NCBI RefSeq assembly: GCF_003970915.1
Contig: NZ_RXOF01000008.1
Coordinates: 62,001-126,000, forward strand
Length of the DNA: 64,000 nt
From: Hymenobacter gummosus
Lineage (GTDB): Bacteria > Bacteroidota > Bacteroidia > Cytophagales > Hymenobacteraceae
Direction: 5' to 3'
Positions 25,203-35,128 of this stretch are shown in pieces. The notes below the pieces were generated by a model that was not told the DNA's origin, did no database searches, and was given only the letters and a program-made list of their open reading frames with translations. The first letter of the stretch is position 1, and each line of letters begins with the position of its first letter. Made by a program: the position numbers and the translations under genes.

Positions 25203-25442
25203 CGTTAGGAATAAGAATGGGCGTAAGGAGCAAGGATCAGCCGGCTGTCCTGACCAAGCGGCCAGCGCCTAGCTCAACTGCCGGAATGGTACTTTTAGTA
25301 TAAATTCATTGCAGGCTCGGCAGGGCAGCGCTTGCACGGCGCCGGCATTTTGCGCCCTAAGCGCGGCAGGATGCGCGGCCGCTCAGCAACTGGTTGTCTT
25401 GGGACCGGCTGGCCGGAGCTGGCCCGCACCGCAGCAGCCCGG

Positions 25443-26798
25443 CTAGTTGAAATACGAGCCGGGCACGGGGCTTTCGGTCATGAAGTGAAACCGGTGCGGG
25501 CCGGCGTCGGTGCCGAAGCCTTTCAGGTAGGCGCGGTGGCGGCGGTAAAACTCCAGGTCGAAGCTCACGTCGGCCGGCGCGGCTTCGGCCAGCTCCCGCC
25601 CGATGTCGGCGGCGGGCCGCTCGTCGGCGGGAATGTGCTCCACGCGGGGCTCCTCCCCTTCCGCCTCCACCAGGCGCATGCCCGAGCCGTCCCAGGGCAG
25701 GCCGCCCAGCTGGCTCATCAGGCCGATAACGTCGGGGCTGAAACGGGCCGGCTGCAGCCAGTGGTGATTGAGGGCAAACAGCACCTGACCGGGCTGGGCG
25801 GTAGCCAGCTCCTCGTACTCGCCAAAGGAGGCGGAGTCAGCCGCCACGACGAGCAGGGGCCGTTCGGTCAGGGCCGGCTCGTAATCCAGCAGCGGCAGGC
25901 TCAGCACCCGCGCCGCGGCTTCGGCCACAATCTGCGAGTCGCGGTCGGGCAGGGCGGCCACAGCTTCCACGCGGGCACCCAAGCCCGCGAGCAGCTGCGC
26001 CAGCGCCCCCAGAATGCCCCGGATGTTCTCCATCGACAGCCAAAGCGCCACGTAGCGGCCGCCGGCCACGTACTCATCGTCCGCATCGGGCTCGAAGCAG
26101 TCGAGCACCGCGCTGCCGTACTGGATAAACTGCCAGTCGCGGATGTGCGGCCGGGGCTGGCCCACAGCTTGGTAGCGGGCAACCATTTCGCGCAACTCGG
26201 TCAGCTTGAGCGGGACGATGGGGTCGGCATCGGCTGGAATATCGGCCCGGATGGCGGCCAGGGCGGCCGGCACCTCGGCGGTGCGGCCCAGCAGAATGCT
26301 CAGCTTCTGGTAGAAATACCAGGCCCAGAAATCCTGCTGGTAGGCCACGCGGCTCAGCTCCTCATAGGCGCGCTGCACCTGAAACTGCCGGGCGTAGCAC
26401 AAAGCCAGGTCGTGGGCCACGTCGACGCTGCCGGGAGCCAGGCGCTGGGCTTTGCGCAGAAAGGGCTCGGCCAGGGCGTAATAATGCTGCTCCAGCTGGC
26501 TCACGAAGTAGCTGCCCAGTTCGGCAAAGGGCTCGGGCCGCTGAAAATCCTGTTGGACGGTCCGAAACAGCTGCTGCTCCTCCTCGGCCCCCAGCTGCCC
26601 CAGCACCTCAATGGTCAGGGGGTAGAGTGGACGGAAATCTACGTCCTGCTGAAAGCCTTCGGCCAGGGCCTTGAGGGCGGCCGGGTAATCTTCGGCCTGG
26701 TAGTGCTGCTGCGCGGTTTCGTAAGCCGCCTGAGCGGGCGAAGGAGCGGCCCCGGCCGCCGGGGCGGGCTGCCGCTTAAAAAAATCGAAAAGTCCCAT
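25443..26798 (-). CDS. Tetratricopeptide-repeat protein
   Basis: A 451-residue soluble protein. After a short basic N-terminus (MGLFDFFKRQP) helical repeats of TPR type span about 20-190 (AQQHYQAEDYPAALKALAEG; LALCYARQFQVQRAYEELSR). The C-terminal half (about 200-451) is not a recognised domain, but has conserved-looking blocks such as VDHW-free FALNHHWLQPARF and SFDLEFYRRHRAYLKG. Function unknown; probably a protein-interaction role. TACCTTG lies about 20 bp before the start on the minus strand. Confidence 0.8.
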   Translation of the reverse strand: MGLFDFFKRQPAPAAGAAPSPAQAAYETAQQHYQAEDYPAALKALAEGFQQDVDFRPLYPLTIEVLGQLGAEEEQQLFRTVQQDFQRPEPFAELGSYFVSQLEQHYYALAEPFLRKAQRLAPGSVDVAHDLALCYARQFQVQRAYEELSRVAYQQDFWAWYFYQKLSILLGRTAEVPAALAAIRADIPADADPIVPLKLTELREMVARYQAVGQPRPHIRDWQFIQYGSAVLDCFEPDADDEYVAGGRYVALWLSMENIRGILGALAQLLAGLGARVEAVAALPDRDSQIVAEAAARVLSLPLLDYEPALTERPLLVVAADSASFGEYEELATAQPGQVLFALNHHWLQPARFSPDVIGLMSQLGGLPWDGSGMRLVEAEGEEPRVEHIPADERPAADIGRELAEAAPADVSFDLEFYRRHRAYLKGFGTDAGPHRFHFMTESPVPGSYFN

Positions 26799-27109
26799 CG
26801 TGGTAGCGTATGCCGGCCAAGGTAAGGCGGCCCGGGGCAGGAAACCTAGCCGGCCGCGGTGGGCTAGCCGGCCGCGGCAGCCATAGAAACGGTTCTTCCC
26901 TGCCGGTAGATGATGTGAGAAGCCGAACCCATCAATGCAATCAAATTATTAATTATCAGCGCAATAACTACCACAACCGGCAGCAACCCGCATGAAAATG
27001 TGATAGGCAGCAGCGGCAAAACACTATTAAACTTGCAGCGTCGAAGGGCTGCCGGGCTGACTTCCGGCTGGCCTACGACCTCACCCTGCTCCCAACCTAC
27101 CCAACTGCT
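26799..27109. other. Divergent intergenic region, AT-rich centre
   Basis: About 26930-27010 is AT-rich for this genome and likely holds promoters for one or both flanking genes. A hydrophobic frame of about 39 residues on the minus strand would need a TTG start and was not accepted. Confidence 0.4.
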
Positions 27110-28672
27110 ATGAAAACAGACAAAGTAGCCATCATCGGTGGCGGCCCGGCCGGTATTGCCGCCGCCAAATCCCTGCTCGAAGACGGCCTGACGCCGGTCA
27201 TCATCGAACAAAGCGGCGCCCTGGGCGGCCAGTGGAACTTTGGCACGGCGCACAGCGGGCAGTGGCCGGGCATGCACGCCAACTCCTGCCACATCAAGAT
27301 GTCGTTTTCCGACTACGACTACCCCACCGGCACCCAGATGTTTCCGACCAACGCCGAGGTGCTGGCCTACCTGCACGACTACGCCCACCACTTCGGCGTG
27401 GACCGCCACGTGCGCCTGCACACCCGCGTGGAGCTGATCAGCCGCGGCGCCGAGGGCCAGTACGTGGTGTGGACCGTGAACCAGGCCGGGGAGCGGCAGA
27501 CGGAGACATTTGCGCGCGTCATCGTGGCCTCGGGGCGCTACAACAAGCCGCGCCTGCCCCGCACCCCGGGCCTCGACCACTTCCACGGCCGGGTGCTGCA
27601 CTCCATGGAGTACCGCGGGCGGGAGCAGTTTCGGGGGCAGCGGGTGCTGGTGGTCGGCAACAGCATCAGCGGGCTGGAAATTGCCAGCGACCTGGCTCGT
27701 AACGCTGATACCACGGTCATTTCCTCGGCCCGCAAGCCGCGCTACATTGCCCGCAAAATCATGCACGGCCTGCCCACCGACCAGCTGGCCTTCAGCCGCT
27801 TCGGGGCCTACGTGAGCCAGGCTCTGCCACCGGCCGAGGCCATGGAAGGCCTGAAGCAGCTGGTGCTAAGCGCCGTGGGCAACCCCGCCGATTTCGGGGG
27901 CCTGCGCCCCGCCGACAACGTGCTCGAAGCTGGCCTCTCGCAGTGCCAGGACTACCTTGATTACGTGCAGGCCGGCCGCATCCGGGCCGTTCCGGGCGTG
28001 CGGGCCTACGCCCCCGGCCGGGCCATCCTCACCGACGGCGAGGAGCTGCCCATCGACGCCGTTATCCTGGCCACCGGCTACGATTTGCACCTGCCCTTCC
28101 TGCACGAGGAGCTGCGCCGCACCGTCGACGCCGACGAAAACCACCTCGACCTGCACCACTTCACCTTCCACCCTGCCCTGCCCGGCTTCGCCTTTATGGG
28201 CCTGTACCAGCAGATTGGCTCCTACTTCGTGACGGCCGAGCTGCAGGCGCGCTGGATTGCGGCCTGCTGGAGCGGGGCCCGCACCCTGCCCACTGCCGCC
28301 GACATGGAGGCCGGCCTGGCCCAGAGCCGGCAGCTGCGGCAGCAGGGCGGCATGGCCACCTGCCAGGGCGTATCCGAAACCATTGCCGCCGCGCTGGGCG
28401 TGGCCCCCACCCTGCCGCGCTACCCCGAGCTGGCGGCCGAGCTGTTCTTCGGCCTGCTGGCCCCGGCTCAGTACCGCATGGAGGGCCACGGCCGCCAGGC
28501 CGGCGCCCGCGCCCGGTTTGAGCGCAACGTGCGCCACTTCACCGGCGGCGCCCCCTTGCTGCTCAGCCCCGAGCAGCTCGGGCAGCTGCAGATGCTGGCC
28601 GCCCGCCTGCCCCAGCACGAGCAGCTGCAGCAGCTGGTGCAGCAACTCGTGCCGGCCGAGGTGCTGGCGTAA
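27110..28672 (+). CDS. Flavin-containing monooxygenase-like oxidoreductase
   Basis: A 520-residue flavoprotein. FAD motif GGGPAGIAAA at about 10-19; the FMO-type sequence FHGRVLHSMEYR at 158-169; a second nucleotide-binding motif GNSISGLE at about 183-190; and ATGY (in VILATGYDLH) near the end of the NADPH half. Such enzymes oxygenate nitrogen, sulfur or ketone substrates with NADPH and oxygen. A C-terminal extension past 400 is less conserved. The substrate is unknown. Confidence 0.9.
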   Translation: MKTDKVAIIGGGPAGIAAAKSLLEDGLTPVIIEQSGALGGQWNFGTAHSGQWPGMHANSCHIKMSFSDYDYPTGTQMFPTNAEVLAYLHDYAHHFGVDRHVRLHTRVELISRGAEGQYVVWTVNQAGERQTETFARVIVASGRYNKPRLPRTPGLDHFHGRVLHSMEYRGREQFRGQRVLVVGNSISGLEIASDLARNADTTVISSARKPRYIARKIMHGLPTDQLAFSRFGAYVSQALPPAEAMEGLKQLVLSAVGNPADFGGLRPADNVLEAGLSQCQDYLDYVQAGRIRAVPGVRAYAPGRAILTDGEELPIDAVILATGYDLHLPFLHEELRRTVDADENHLDLHHFTFHPALPGFAFMGLYQQIGSYFVTAELQARWIAACWSGARTLPTAADMEAGLAQSRQLRQQGGMATCQGVSETIAAALGVAPTLPRYPELAAELFFGLLAPAQYRMEGHGRQAGARARFERNVRHFTGGAPLLLSPEQLGQLQMLAARLPQHEQLQQLVQQLVPAEVLA

Positions 28673-28685
28673 GCGTTTGCTGCTC

Positions 28686-28729
28686 ACGCCGACGGGCCTG
28701 CCGACCATAGCCGGCAGGCCCGTCGGCGT
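28686..28729. other. Perfect 18-bp hairpin after the FMO-like gene
   Basis: ACGCCGACGGGCCTGCCG (28686-28703) pairs perfectly with 28712-28729. No T tract follows (TATGGC), so it may be a transcript-stabilising hairpin or a Rho-assisted stop. Confidence 0.7.
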
Positions 28730-28784
28730 TATGGCCTTTGCTGTTACCTTGGCGGCTCTTTCTTCATCCATTTCGCTCCGCGTT

Positions 28785-29630
28785 ATGCTCCGGCTCCTGG
28801 CCGCCTGCTCCTTTCTTGGCCTGAAGCTGGCCGCCTGCTCCGGCGGCAGCGCCCCCGAAACTGCCCCCGCCGCGCCGCCGGCTCCCGCGGCCCCGGTGCC
28901 ACCCGCCCCCAGCCTGCGGGCCTGGACGGGCACCTGGGCCTACCACGACGAATTCGATTCCGGCACGCTCACCATCCGCAGCCGCCCGGGCGACACCGAG
29001 GGCTTCGACTTCGAGCTACAGGGCCTGAGCGGGGCGCACACCGGGGAACTGAGCGGCCGGGCCCGGCTGAAGAAAAACGTCTCCCGCTACTCCGCCGACA
29101 ACCCCGAAGAAGGCCCCTGCCAGCTGATTTTTCGCCTGACCGAGGACTCGACCCTCACCGTGGAGCAGCCCAAGGGCACCTGCGGGGCCGGGGCCGGCGT
29201 GAGCTTTGCCGGGGAGTACCGGCGCGAAACCGGCCGGGGCGCGGCCGCGGCCAAGCCCAAGGAAACCACCATGCTGAGCCGGGGCATTTTCCGCACGCCG
29301 TCGGAGGATGCGGCTTTCCGCCAGCTGGTCGGGGCCGACTACCGACGCTTCACCGAGTCGGCGCAGCTAGTGAGCGAGGATACCGACAGCGAGTTTCTGG
29401 GCGCTACGGTGTACGAGTCCTCCGTGCGCGGGCTCGGCAGCGTCGAGGGCAACATGGTCATCATCGACAAGGACAAGCACATCTGGGCCGCCGTGCTGGC
29501 CGGCGACTCGGTGCTCTACTACACCAACCGGCCCGACTACCTCACCCGCCTGCCCGGCGCCATCGACAAGTGGCAGAGCTACGCGCAGGAGGAGCCGCGC
29601 ACGGTGGTGTACATGAGCCAGCCGAAGTAG
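28785..29630 (+). CDS. Putative lipoprotein, paralogue of the 57298 gene
   Basis: A 281-residue protein with signal MLRLLAACSFLGLKLAACSG and lipobox LAAC, followed by a Pro/Ala linker. The middle domain (about 45-150) is beta-rich. The last 110 residues (FRQLVGADYRRFTESAQL, then HIWAAVLAGDSVLYYTN and RTVVYMSQPK) match the C-terminus of the protein encoded at 57298-58092 closely in order and spacing, giving a shared domain of unknown function. The ATG at 28785 sits 34 bp after TACCTTGG. Confidence 0.82.
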   Translation: MLRLLAACSFLGLKLAACSGGSAPETAPAAPPAPAAPVPPAPSLRAWTGTWAYHDEFDSGTLTIRSRPGDTEGFDFELQGLSGAHTGELSGRARLKKNVSRYSADNPEEGPCQLIFRLTEDSTLTVEQPKGTCGAGAGVSFAGEYRRETGRGAAAAKPKETTMLSRGIFRTPSEDAAFRQLVGADYRRFTESAQLVSEDTDSEFLGATVYESSVRGLGSVEGNMVIIDKDKHIWAAVLAGDSVLYYTNRPDYLTRLPGAIDKWQSYAQEEPRTVVYMSQPK

Positions 29631-29759
29631 CCCACCGGTTTTGCCAAAAGCATCGGCGCCCGCCGACAGTTGTCGACGGGCGCCGGTGTGTTGGTGGGGA
29701 CGCGCGCAGGTGGCCGCGGCGAAAATCCGTTTCGCGGCTACTGTCTGCAGCCCGAACTG

Positions 29760-32714
29760 CTACTGCTTCAGCAGCTTGGTAGTAGCCGAGCCGCCGGCCG
29801 TACGCACGCGCACCACGTACACGCCCGCCGCGGCCGGCAGCGGCAGCTGCGTCTGCTGGGCGTCGGTAGTGGGCCGCAGGCTGCGGCGGCTCACCACGGC
29901 GCCCAGGGCGTTGACCAGCTCCACTTCGGTGGGCTGGCCCTGGGCCCCGCGGATTTCCAGCGTGGCCTGGCGGCCCAGCGCGGGGTTGCCCAGCACGCTC
30001 ACCTGCAGGCCGCTGGTGCGGCGGGCGCCGGTGGTGGCGGTGGTGATGCACTGCGTGGGCACGTTGTTGGTCCAGTCGCTGGGCACCATGCTGATGAGGC
30101 GGCCGGTGTGGCCATTGCCGGTGGCGTCGGCGGTGGTGGTGCCGGTGGCCTCGTCGAACTTCCAGTAGCCTTCCAGCCCGGCGCTGCTGGGGCTGACCTG
30201 GCAGGCGTTGGCCTGAATTTCGGCTGCGGTGAGGGCCCGCTTCCACACCCGCGCCTCGTCGATGGAGCCGTCGATGCAGCGGGAGTTGGCGTAGTTGCGG
30301 CCGATGGTGAAGGTGGCGTTGGCAATGACGGAGTTGACGCCCACGGCGGAGTTGTCGAGCACGCCGTTGATGTAGAGGCGCAGCGCCGAGCCGTCGTACA
30401 CGGCGGCCACGTGGTACCAGGTGTTCAGGGCCAGCGGGGTGAGGGCCGCCACCCGGCGGGTGGTGTTGCCGGTGTTGAGCACGAACTGCAGCCGGTCGGC
30501 CGCGAGGCCCGCGTCGCCCAGGCGCAGGATGGCCGTGTTGCTGCCCCCGTCTTCAATGCCCATGATGCTGGAAATGAACGGGGAGCCGGTTTTGAAGGAG
30601 TTCAGCTTCACCCAGGCTTCCATGCTCAGGGCGGGCCCGCTCAGGTTGATGGTGCCCGCGTCCACGTACTTGCCCACCCCGTCGTAGAGCAGGGCCGCGT
30701 TGCCGCCGGGCGTGGCCGCGCGCACCACCGTAATGTAGTTGGTGCGCGTGAGCGAGTCGCGGCCGGTGGCGTTCTGGGCGCGCAGCTTCACCGAGTAGGT
30801 GCCGGGCGTGGCGTAGCTCACGGTGGGGTGCACGGCCGTGCTGCTGGCCGGCGTAGCGCCCGGCAGCGTCCACACGAAGGAGCTGGCGTTGGTGGAGGAG
30901 TTGGCGAAAGTCACCGGCTGGCCCGTCACCACGGTGGTGCTGCCGGTGGCAAAGCCCGGCACCGGCGCCGGCACGGGCGCCGTGCCGTTGTAGAGGCGCA
31001 GCTTGCCCAGGTTCAGCCCGTAGGCCCCCACGGCCGTAGCCGAGGAAGCCCGCACCCCAATAATGGCCAGCTCGCGGCCGGCGTAGGCGGCCAGCGGGAA
31101 GCTGCGGGTGTTCCACTGCGCATCGGGGGCCGTGCCCAGGTCCAGCACCTCGGGCGTGGTGAGGTTGTCGGCGAAGTAGAGCAGCAGCTGGGTGCTGCTG
31201 GGGCCGGCCGCGGCGGCCTTGTACACGGCCTCCAGCGCAGTGGTGGCCGTGACGGGAATCTTGGTCTGGAACAGCTTCACGGTGGCCGCGGCGCCGGCGG
31301 CCAGACTGCCGCTGAGCTTCACCGAGGTGCCCCCGTAGTAGGCGTCGTCGAAGTCGTAGCCGACGCTGACCGAGGCCGCGCCGGTCTTGGCCCACTGCCA
31401 GGAGGGCAGCAGCGTCTGCTTGCCCATGTCGGTCCACTCGCGCGGCGTAACAGCCCCGTTGTTGGCGAAAATCTTGCCCTGGCCCACCGTGAAGGTGGTT
31501 TCGAAGGGCAGGGAGTTGATAACCGAGCGCACCGGCACGTAGTGGCCGAAGCCCTTCCAGCCCGAGGCATCGGCCGTGGTCACGTCGTAGTCGTCGCCGG
31601 CGAAGATGCGCTGCTCGGTGCGGTAGAAGTTCTGGTAATCGGCCGGGTTGCTATTGAAGTTGTTGAGCCCGGCGTTGTAGGTCAGGTTGGCCGCAAACAA
31701 GCCCACCGACAGCTTGGGCTGGGTCAGGTCGTTGTTGGTGAAGTAATTATCCATCCAGGTGGTGCGCGCAAACAGCGACTGGTTGCTGCGCCCGGGCCAC
31801 AGGTCGCCGCCCATGTACACGTCGAAAGGGCTGCGGCCGATGTTGTTGGCCGTCGTCACGGAGGTGTTCAGCAGCGTGGGGCCCGACCAGAAGTAGTTCG
31901 TAAACATGGCGTCGCTCACGCGGGTCGTGCCGTCCTGCAGCAGGGGCGCGTTGCTGGCGTTCAGCGCGTTCTGGTACGACACGGTGCCGCCGGGCAGCAT
32001 GGCGTCGTACCAGTGAATTTCCATGCCGGCGGGCCGCAGGGTCTGCAGCTGCTTGAGCAGGTTGCGCAGCTCCAGGGCCGTGGCGCTGCTCACCGACGAC
32101 TCCTGGTTGAAAAACCAGCCATCGAAGCCGTAGTAGTTGGCCATGTCCACCAGCTTCTGGGCGGCCACGTAGTTGTTGTTGGCGTCTTTCTGGATGAGCA
32201 GGGCCACGTCGGCGGCGTTGGTAAACACCGTGCCGATGACCTTCACCCCGTTGCGGTGGGCCGTTTCCACCCAGGGCCGCGTGGGAATGCCCACCGTGCC
32301 GTCGAACCAGGTCAGCACGTCGATGTACTGCCAGTGGGTGAAGTTGTAGAGGTTGAAGTGGTTCTGCTCGTTGAGGTAGCCGGCGAAGTTGGCCATGCCG
32401 TCCGGGATGTAGTTCACCTTGTGGCTGAAGCTCATGGCCGGGTTGAGCTGGCTGGCCAGGGAGTTCTGGCGCGGGACCAGCGGCACCCGGCTCACGTTGG
32501 CCGGCACGGCCGTGGGGCCGGTGGGCGTCCAGGCCATAAACTGGGCCATCGACAGCTTGGTGTACTGGGCGTCGGGCTCCAGCTGGGCCTGGGCGGGCAG
32601 GCTGGGGCTGAGGGCAGCCAGCAGCGCCGCGGCGGCCAGTACGCGGCCGCCGCGCCGGGCCCGGCGGCCCAGGTTGCGCACGGATTGCGCCAAGGGGTAA
32701 AAATGCTTCATCAA
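29760..32714 (-). CDS. Secreted GH85 endo-beta-N-acetylglucosaminidase with PKD, LamG and T9SS domains
   Basis: A 984-residue protein. After a signal peptide (ends about 44, PAQAQ) comes a GH85 catalytic domain (about 50-430) with the diagnostic GFDGWFFNQE: Asn203 and Glu205 are the N-x-E substrate-assisted pair that cuts the chitobiose core of N-glycans. A region around 440-590 is a beta-sandwich. PKD-like domain about 590-665; LamG about 675-880 (LYDGVGKYVDAG, WYHVAAVYDGSALRLYING); T9SS type A sorting domain to the end. It is probably surface-bound and releases N-glycans from glycoproteins. Met2 at 32711 is an equal start. Confidence 0.92.
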   Translation of the reverse strand: MMKHFYPLAQSVRNLGRRARRGGRVLAAAALLAALSPSLPAQAQLEPDAQYTKLSMAQFMAWTPTGPTAVPANVSRVPLVPRQNSLASQLNPAMSFSHKVNYIPDGMANFAGYLNEQNHFNLYNFTHWQYIDVLTWFDGTVGIPTRPWVETAHRNGVKVIGTVFTNAADVALLIQKDANNNYVAAQKLVDMANYYGFDGWFFNQESSVSSATALELRNLLKQLQTLRPAGMEIHWYDAMLPGGTVSYQNALNASNAPLLQDGTTRVSDAMFTNYFWSGPTLLNTSVTTANNIGRSPFDVYMGGDLWPGRSNQSLFARTTWMDNYFTNNDLTQPKLSVGLFAANLTYNAGLNNFNSNPADYQNFYRTEQRIFAGDDYDVTTADASGWKGFGHYVPVRSVINSLPFETTFTVGQGKIFANNGAVTPREWTDMGKQTLLPSWQWAKTGAASVSVGYDFDDAYYGGTSVKLSGSLAAGAAATVKLFQTKIPVTATTALEAVYKAAAAGPSSTQLLLYFADNLTTPEVLDLGTAPDAQWNTRSFPLAAYAGRELAIIGVRASSATAVGAYGLNLGKLRLYNGTAPVPAPVPGFATGSTTVVTGQPVTFANSSTNASSFVWTLPGATPASSTAVHPTVSYATPGTYSVKLRAQNATGRDSLTRTNYITVVRAATPGGNAALLYDGVGKYVDAGTINLSGPALSMEAWVKLNSFKTGSPFISSIMGIEDGGSNTAILRLGDAGLAADRLQFVLNTGNTTRRVAALTPLALNTWYHVAAVYDGSALRLYINGVLDNSAVGVNSVIANATFTIGRNYANSRCIDGSIDEARVWKRALTAAEIQANACQVSPSSAGLEGYWKFDEATGTTTADATGNGHTGRLISMVPSDWTNNVPTQCITTATTGARRTSGLQVSVLGNPALGRQATLEIRGAQGQPTEVELVNALGAVVSRRSLRPTTDAQQTQLPLPAAAGVYVVRVRTAGGSATTKLLKQ

Positions 32715-33129
32715 ACTCGAAGGGGTGGAAGATTGAAGGGGTGATAAGCAATTGCGGGCTCAATGTAGAGCCGGGGCCTTTCGTTTTCCTACCCTCGGTG
32801 GAAATATTCAGAGGGAAGTGTTCAACAACCCCTGAAACAATGTGCTTGGCTCATCAACCCTCCGGCTAGCCCATCCTGTCCAGCGAGGTAGAGGCATCCC
32901 GCGTGTTTGTTCCGCTAGTACCGGCTGTTCCACCAGCCGATTAACGCCCGGCAAGGTGCCGCGCCCGGCTCGACAGGACCAGCTATTCTGGCCGTTCAAG
33001 GTCAACCGGCAGCTGGGCCGCCGCAACAGCCCGCCGAATCCTTTCTTCACGCTTTGGCAAACCGCCCCGGCCGCTACCTTTACCCGCGCCGCCCACCGCC
33101 GGCGCGGCCCTAACGCTTCCCTCTCTGCT
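32715..33129. other. Divergent intergenic region
   Basis: The stretch just upstream of the GH85 gene (32740-32810) probably holds its promoter: CAATGTA at 32762-32768 is TACATTG on the minus strand. TACCTTTA at 33075-33082 resembles a -7 box for the next plus-strand gene. No gene is supported in between. Confidence 0.4.
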
Positions 33130-33897
33130 ATGCGCGGCTTCCTGGGTATTCTGACGGTGCTGACGATTCTGGTCTTGTTACTGTTCACCGGCCTGCGGCT
33201 GCTGCAGCTGCCCGTGGGCACGCTCATCGACTGGGTCACGGGCATCGGGGTGTTCTGGTGGCTGGCGGGCGTGGTGGTGCTGCCCTGGGACACGCACTTT
33301 GCGGCCAAGGACGTGCTGGAAGACGCCCGCGAGTCGCGCGCCAAGGGCATAGCCGTCAACGAGGAGACGGTGACGTTTGCCCGGCGCCTGGCCCGGCGGT
33401 TTCTGTGGCTGGCCATCGGGCTGCACGTTTTCACGGCCGTGGTGCTCTACCTGCTGGCCTATTACCAGCTCACGGCCGTGGGCTACGCAGCCTCGGCGGC
33501 GGCGCTGCTGCTCACCTTCGTGCGGCCCGGGCAGCGCGCCTACGCCCACCTCACCCGGCGCCTGCAAACCCTCTCCCACCAGATTCGCTACCCCCGCGAA
33601 GACGTGGTGGAGCTGCGCGAGCGGGTGCTGGCGCTGGAAACCGACCTCCAGCTGGCCACCGCCTCCCTCGACCAGGCCGAGCCCGGCTCCTGGGCCTACG
33701 AGCAGGTGCAGGCTCAAGCCCACCTGCGCCAGCAACTCGACCGCCTCGACGCCCGCCTGGAGGAGCTGACCCGCCAGAACAGCCGGGACCACGAAGCCCT
33801 GGCCCGGCAAGCCGCCGCCGACATTGCCCGCCTCTCGGAAGACGCGCAGTTCCTCAACCAGGTACGCGAGCTGATTCGCTTCGTGAAAAGCGCCTGA
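33130..33897 (+). CDS. Membrane protein with C-terminal coiled coil
   Basis: A 255-residue protein with two hydrophobic pairs: about 3-20 and 36-52, then about 92-115 and 118-135. From about 145 on it is a long charged helix (VVELRERVLALETDLQLATA; AHLRQQLDRLDARLEELTRQ) likely forming a coiled coil on the cytoplasmic side. I know no family. The ATG at 33130 follows a TACCTTTA box by 48 bp. Confidence 0.78.
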   Translation: MRGFLGILTVLTILVLLLFTGLRLLQLPVGTLIDWVTGIGVFWWLAGVVVLPWDTHFAAKDVLEDARESRAKGIAVNEETVTFARRLARRFLWLAIGLHVFTAVVLYLLAYYQLTAVGYAASAAALLLTFVRPGQRAYAHLTRRLQTLSHQIRYPREDVVELRERVLALETDLQLATASLDQAEPGSWAYEQVQAQAHLRQQLDRLDARLEELTRQNSRDHEALARQAAADIARLSEDAQFLNQVRELIRFVKSA

Positions 33898-33995
33898 GCC
33901 GCCTGCAGCCTGGAGAAGCCCGGGTTGCCAGTCGGCGGGCCGGAAGTACCACAACTTCGGGCCACCGTCGAACGGTTCGGCTGGGCCACTGGCCT

Positions 33996-34442
33996 TTATT
34001 CGGCAGTTGCTGCCTCTACCAGCCAGGGCCGCAGCGCTTGGGCCAGCGCTTCGCTGCGAAAGGCTAGCGGAACGGAGCGGCCCGCGGTACTAATCGAGAG
34101 CTGGTAGTGCGTGTTCCAGAGCTGCCGCCGCTGATGCACCGGGCCGAGGGCCGCCCACGGAATCAGCAAGGCCGGATGCCCAATGCGGAAAATGGCAGGT
34201 ACCGTCAGCGACAATCCTTCGGGGCCCAGGCCGGCTTCGATGACGTTTTTGTAATCGACCAAGCCGAGCTTGGCCCAGCTTAGCCGCAGCCGCACCTCCG
34301 AGGGCGGAGCTGCGGCCACCGCGTACTCGTCGGCCAGCCGCTGCCAGCCCAACCACGACAATACCTTGCTCACAAAGGCCCACAGCGCCGCGAAGCCACC
34401 GATAAATAAAGGGCCAATCCACAGTAGGTGCCAGGGACTCAT
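33996..34442 (-). CDS. Small membrane-associated protein, possibly PH-like
   Basis: A 148-residue protein with one N-terminal transmembrane segment (WIGPLFIGGFAALWAFVSKV). The rest has the rhythm of a beta-rich PH-like domain (EGLSLTVPAIFRIGHPALLI, then WAALGPVHQRRQLWNTHYQL). Function unknown. It is convergent with the coiled-coil gene. Confidence 0.7.
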   Translation of the reverse strand: MSPWHLLWIGPLFIGGFAALWAFVSKVLSWLGWQRLADEYAVAAAPPSEVRLRLSWAKLGLVDYKNVIEAGLGPEGLSLTVPAIFRIGHPALLIPWAALGPVHQRRQLWNTHYQLSISTAGRSVPLAFRSEALAQALRPWLVEAATAE

Positions 34443-34591
34443 GCGGCTAAATCAATAAATGAAAGGTTGGCAGCAAGGCCGAGCGGGCCGCTGCCGCGAA
34501 AGATGCACCGCTTTTGTCAGCTGGCCGAACCGGGGCGCCGCCCGCCGGCGGTTTTACCTTGCCCCCGTCACCCCACCAGCCTTTCCGCCTC

Positions 34592-35128
34592 ATGGCCAAG
34601 CATCACCCCGACATCAGCCCCGATATCCAGGCTTTCATCGAGCAGCAGCACGTCTTCTTCGTGGGTACGGCCGCCGCCGACGGCCGCGTCAACGTGTCGC
34701 CCAAGGGCCAGGACTCCCTGCGCGTGCTCGGCCCCCACCGCGTGGCCTGGCTGAACCTGACCGGCAGCGGCAACGAAACCGCCGCCCACCTGCGCGAGCT
34801 GAACCGCATCACGCTGATGTGGTGCGCCTTCGAGGGCCGGCCCAACATCCTGCGCCTCTACGGCACGGCCGCCGTGTACCACCCTCGCGACGCGCAGTGG
34901 GCCGAGCTGCTGCCCCTGTTTCCGCCCCTACCCGGCGCCCGGCAGATTGTGGCCGTGGAGGTGGACCTGGTGCTGACGTCCTGCGGCATGGCCGTGCCCC
35001 TGCTCGATTTCCGGGCCGAGCGCCAGGAGCTGAACCACTCCATGCAGAAGCGCGGCCCGGAGAAAGTGCAGGAGTACTGGCAGCAGAAAAACACCCGCAG
35101 CCTCGACGGCAAGCCCACCGGCATCTGA
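34592..35128 (+). CDS. Pyridoxamine 5'-phosphate oxidase-family (FMN-binding split-barrel) protein
   Basis: A 178-residue protein of the PNPOx-like fold: FIEQQHVFFVGTAAADGRVN and VSPKGQDSLRVLG are the usual first strands, and GNETAAHLRELNRITLMWCA is the next block. It binds a flavin or related cofactor in most families, but which reaction it carries is not clear. The ATG at 34592 (MAKHHPDISPD) follows TACCTTGC by about 30 bp. Confidence 0.87.
   Translation: MAKHHPDISPDIQAFIEQQHVFFVGTAAADGRVNVSPKGQDSLRVLGPHRVAWLNLTGSGNETAAHLRELNRITLMWCAFEGRPNILRLYGTAAVYHPRDAQWAELLPLFPPLPGARQIVAVEVDLVLTSCGMAVPLLDFRAERQELNHSMQKRGPEKVQEYWQQKNTRSLDGKPTGI

Noticed and set aside
26864-27000. A minus-strand hydrophobic frame ending MAAAAG
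   Set aside because: It has no ATG before the hydrophobic part and would need a TTG start; no supporting context.
29670-32744. A long plus-strand open frame opposite the GH85 gene
   Set aside because: It is antisense to a protein with clear domains, and its own sequence is Gly/Ala/Arg/His-rich without motifs; high GC leaves the opposite strand open.
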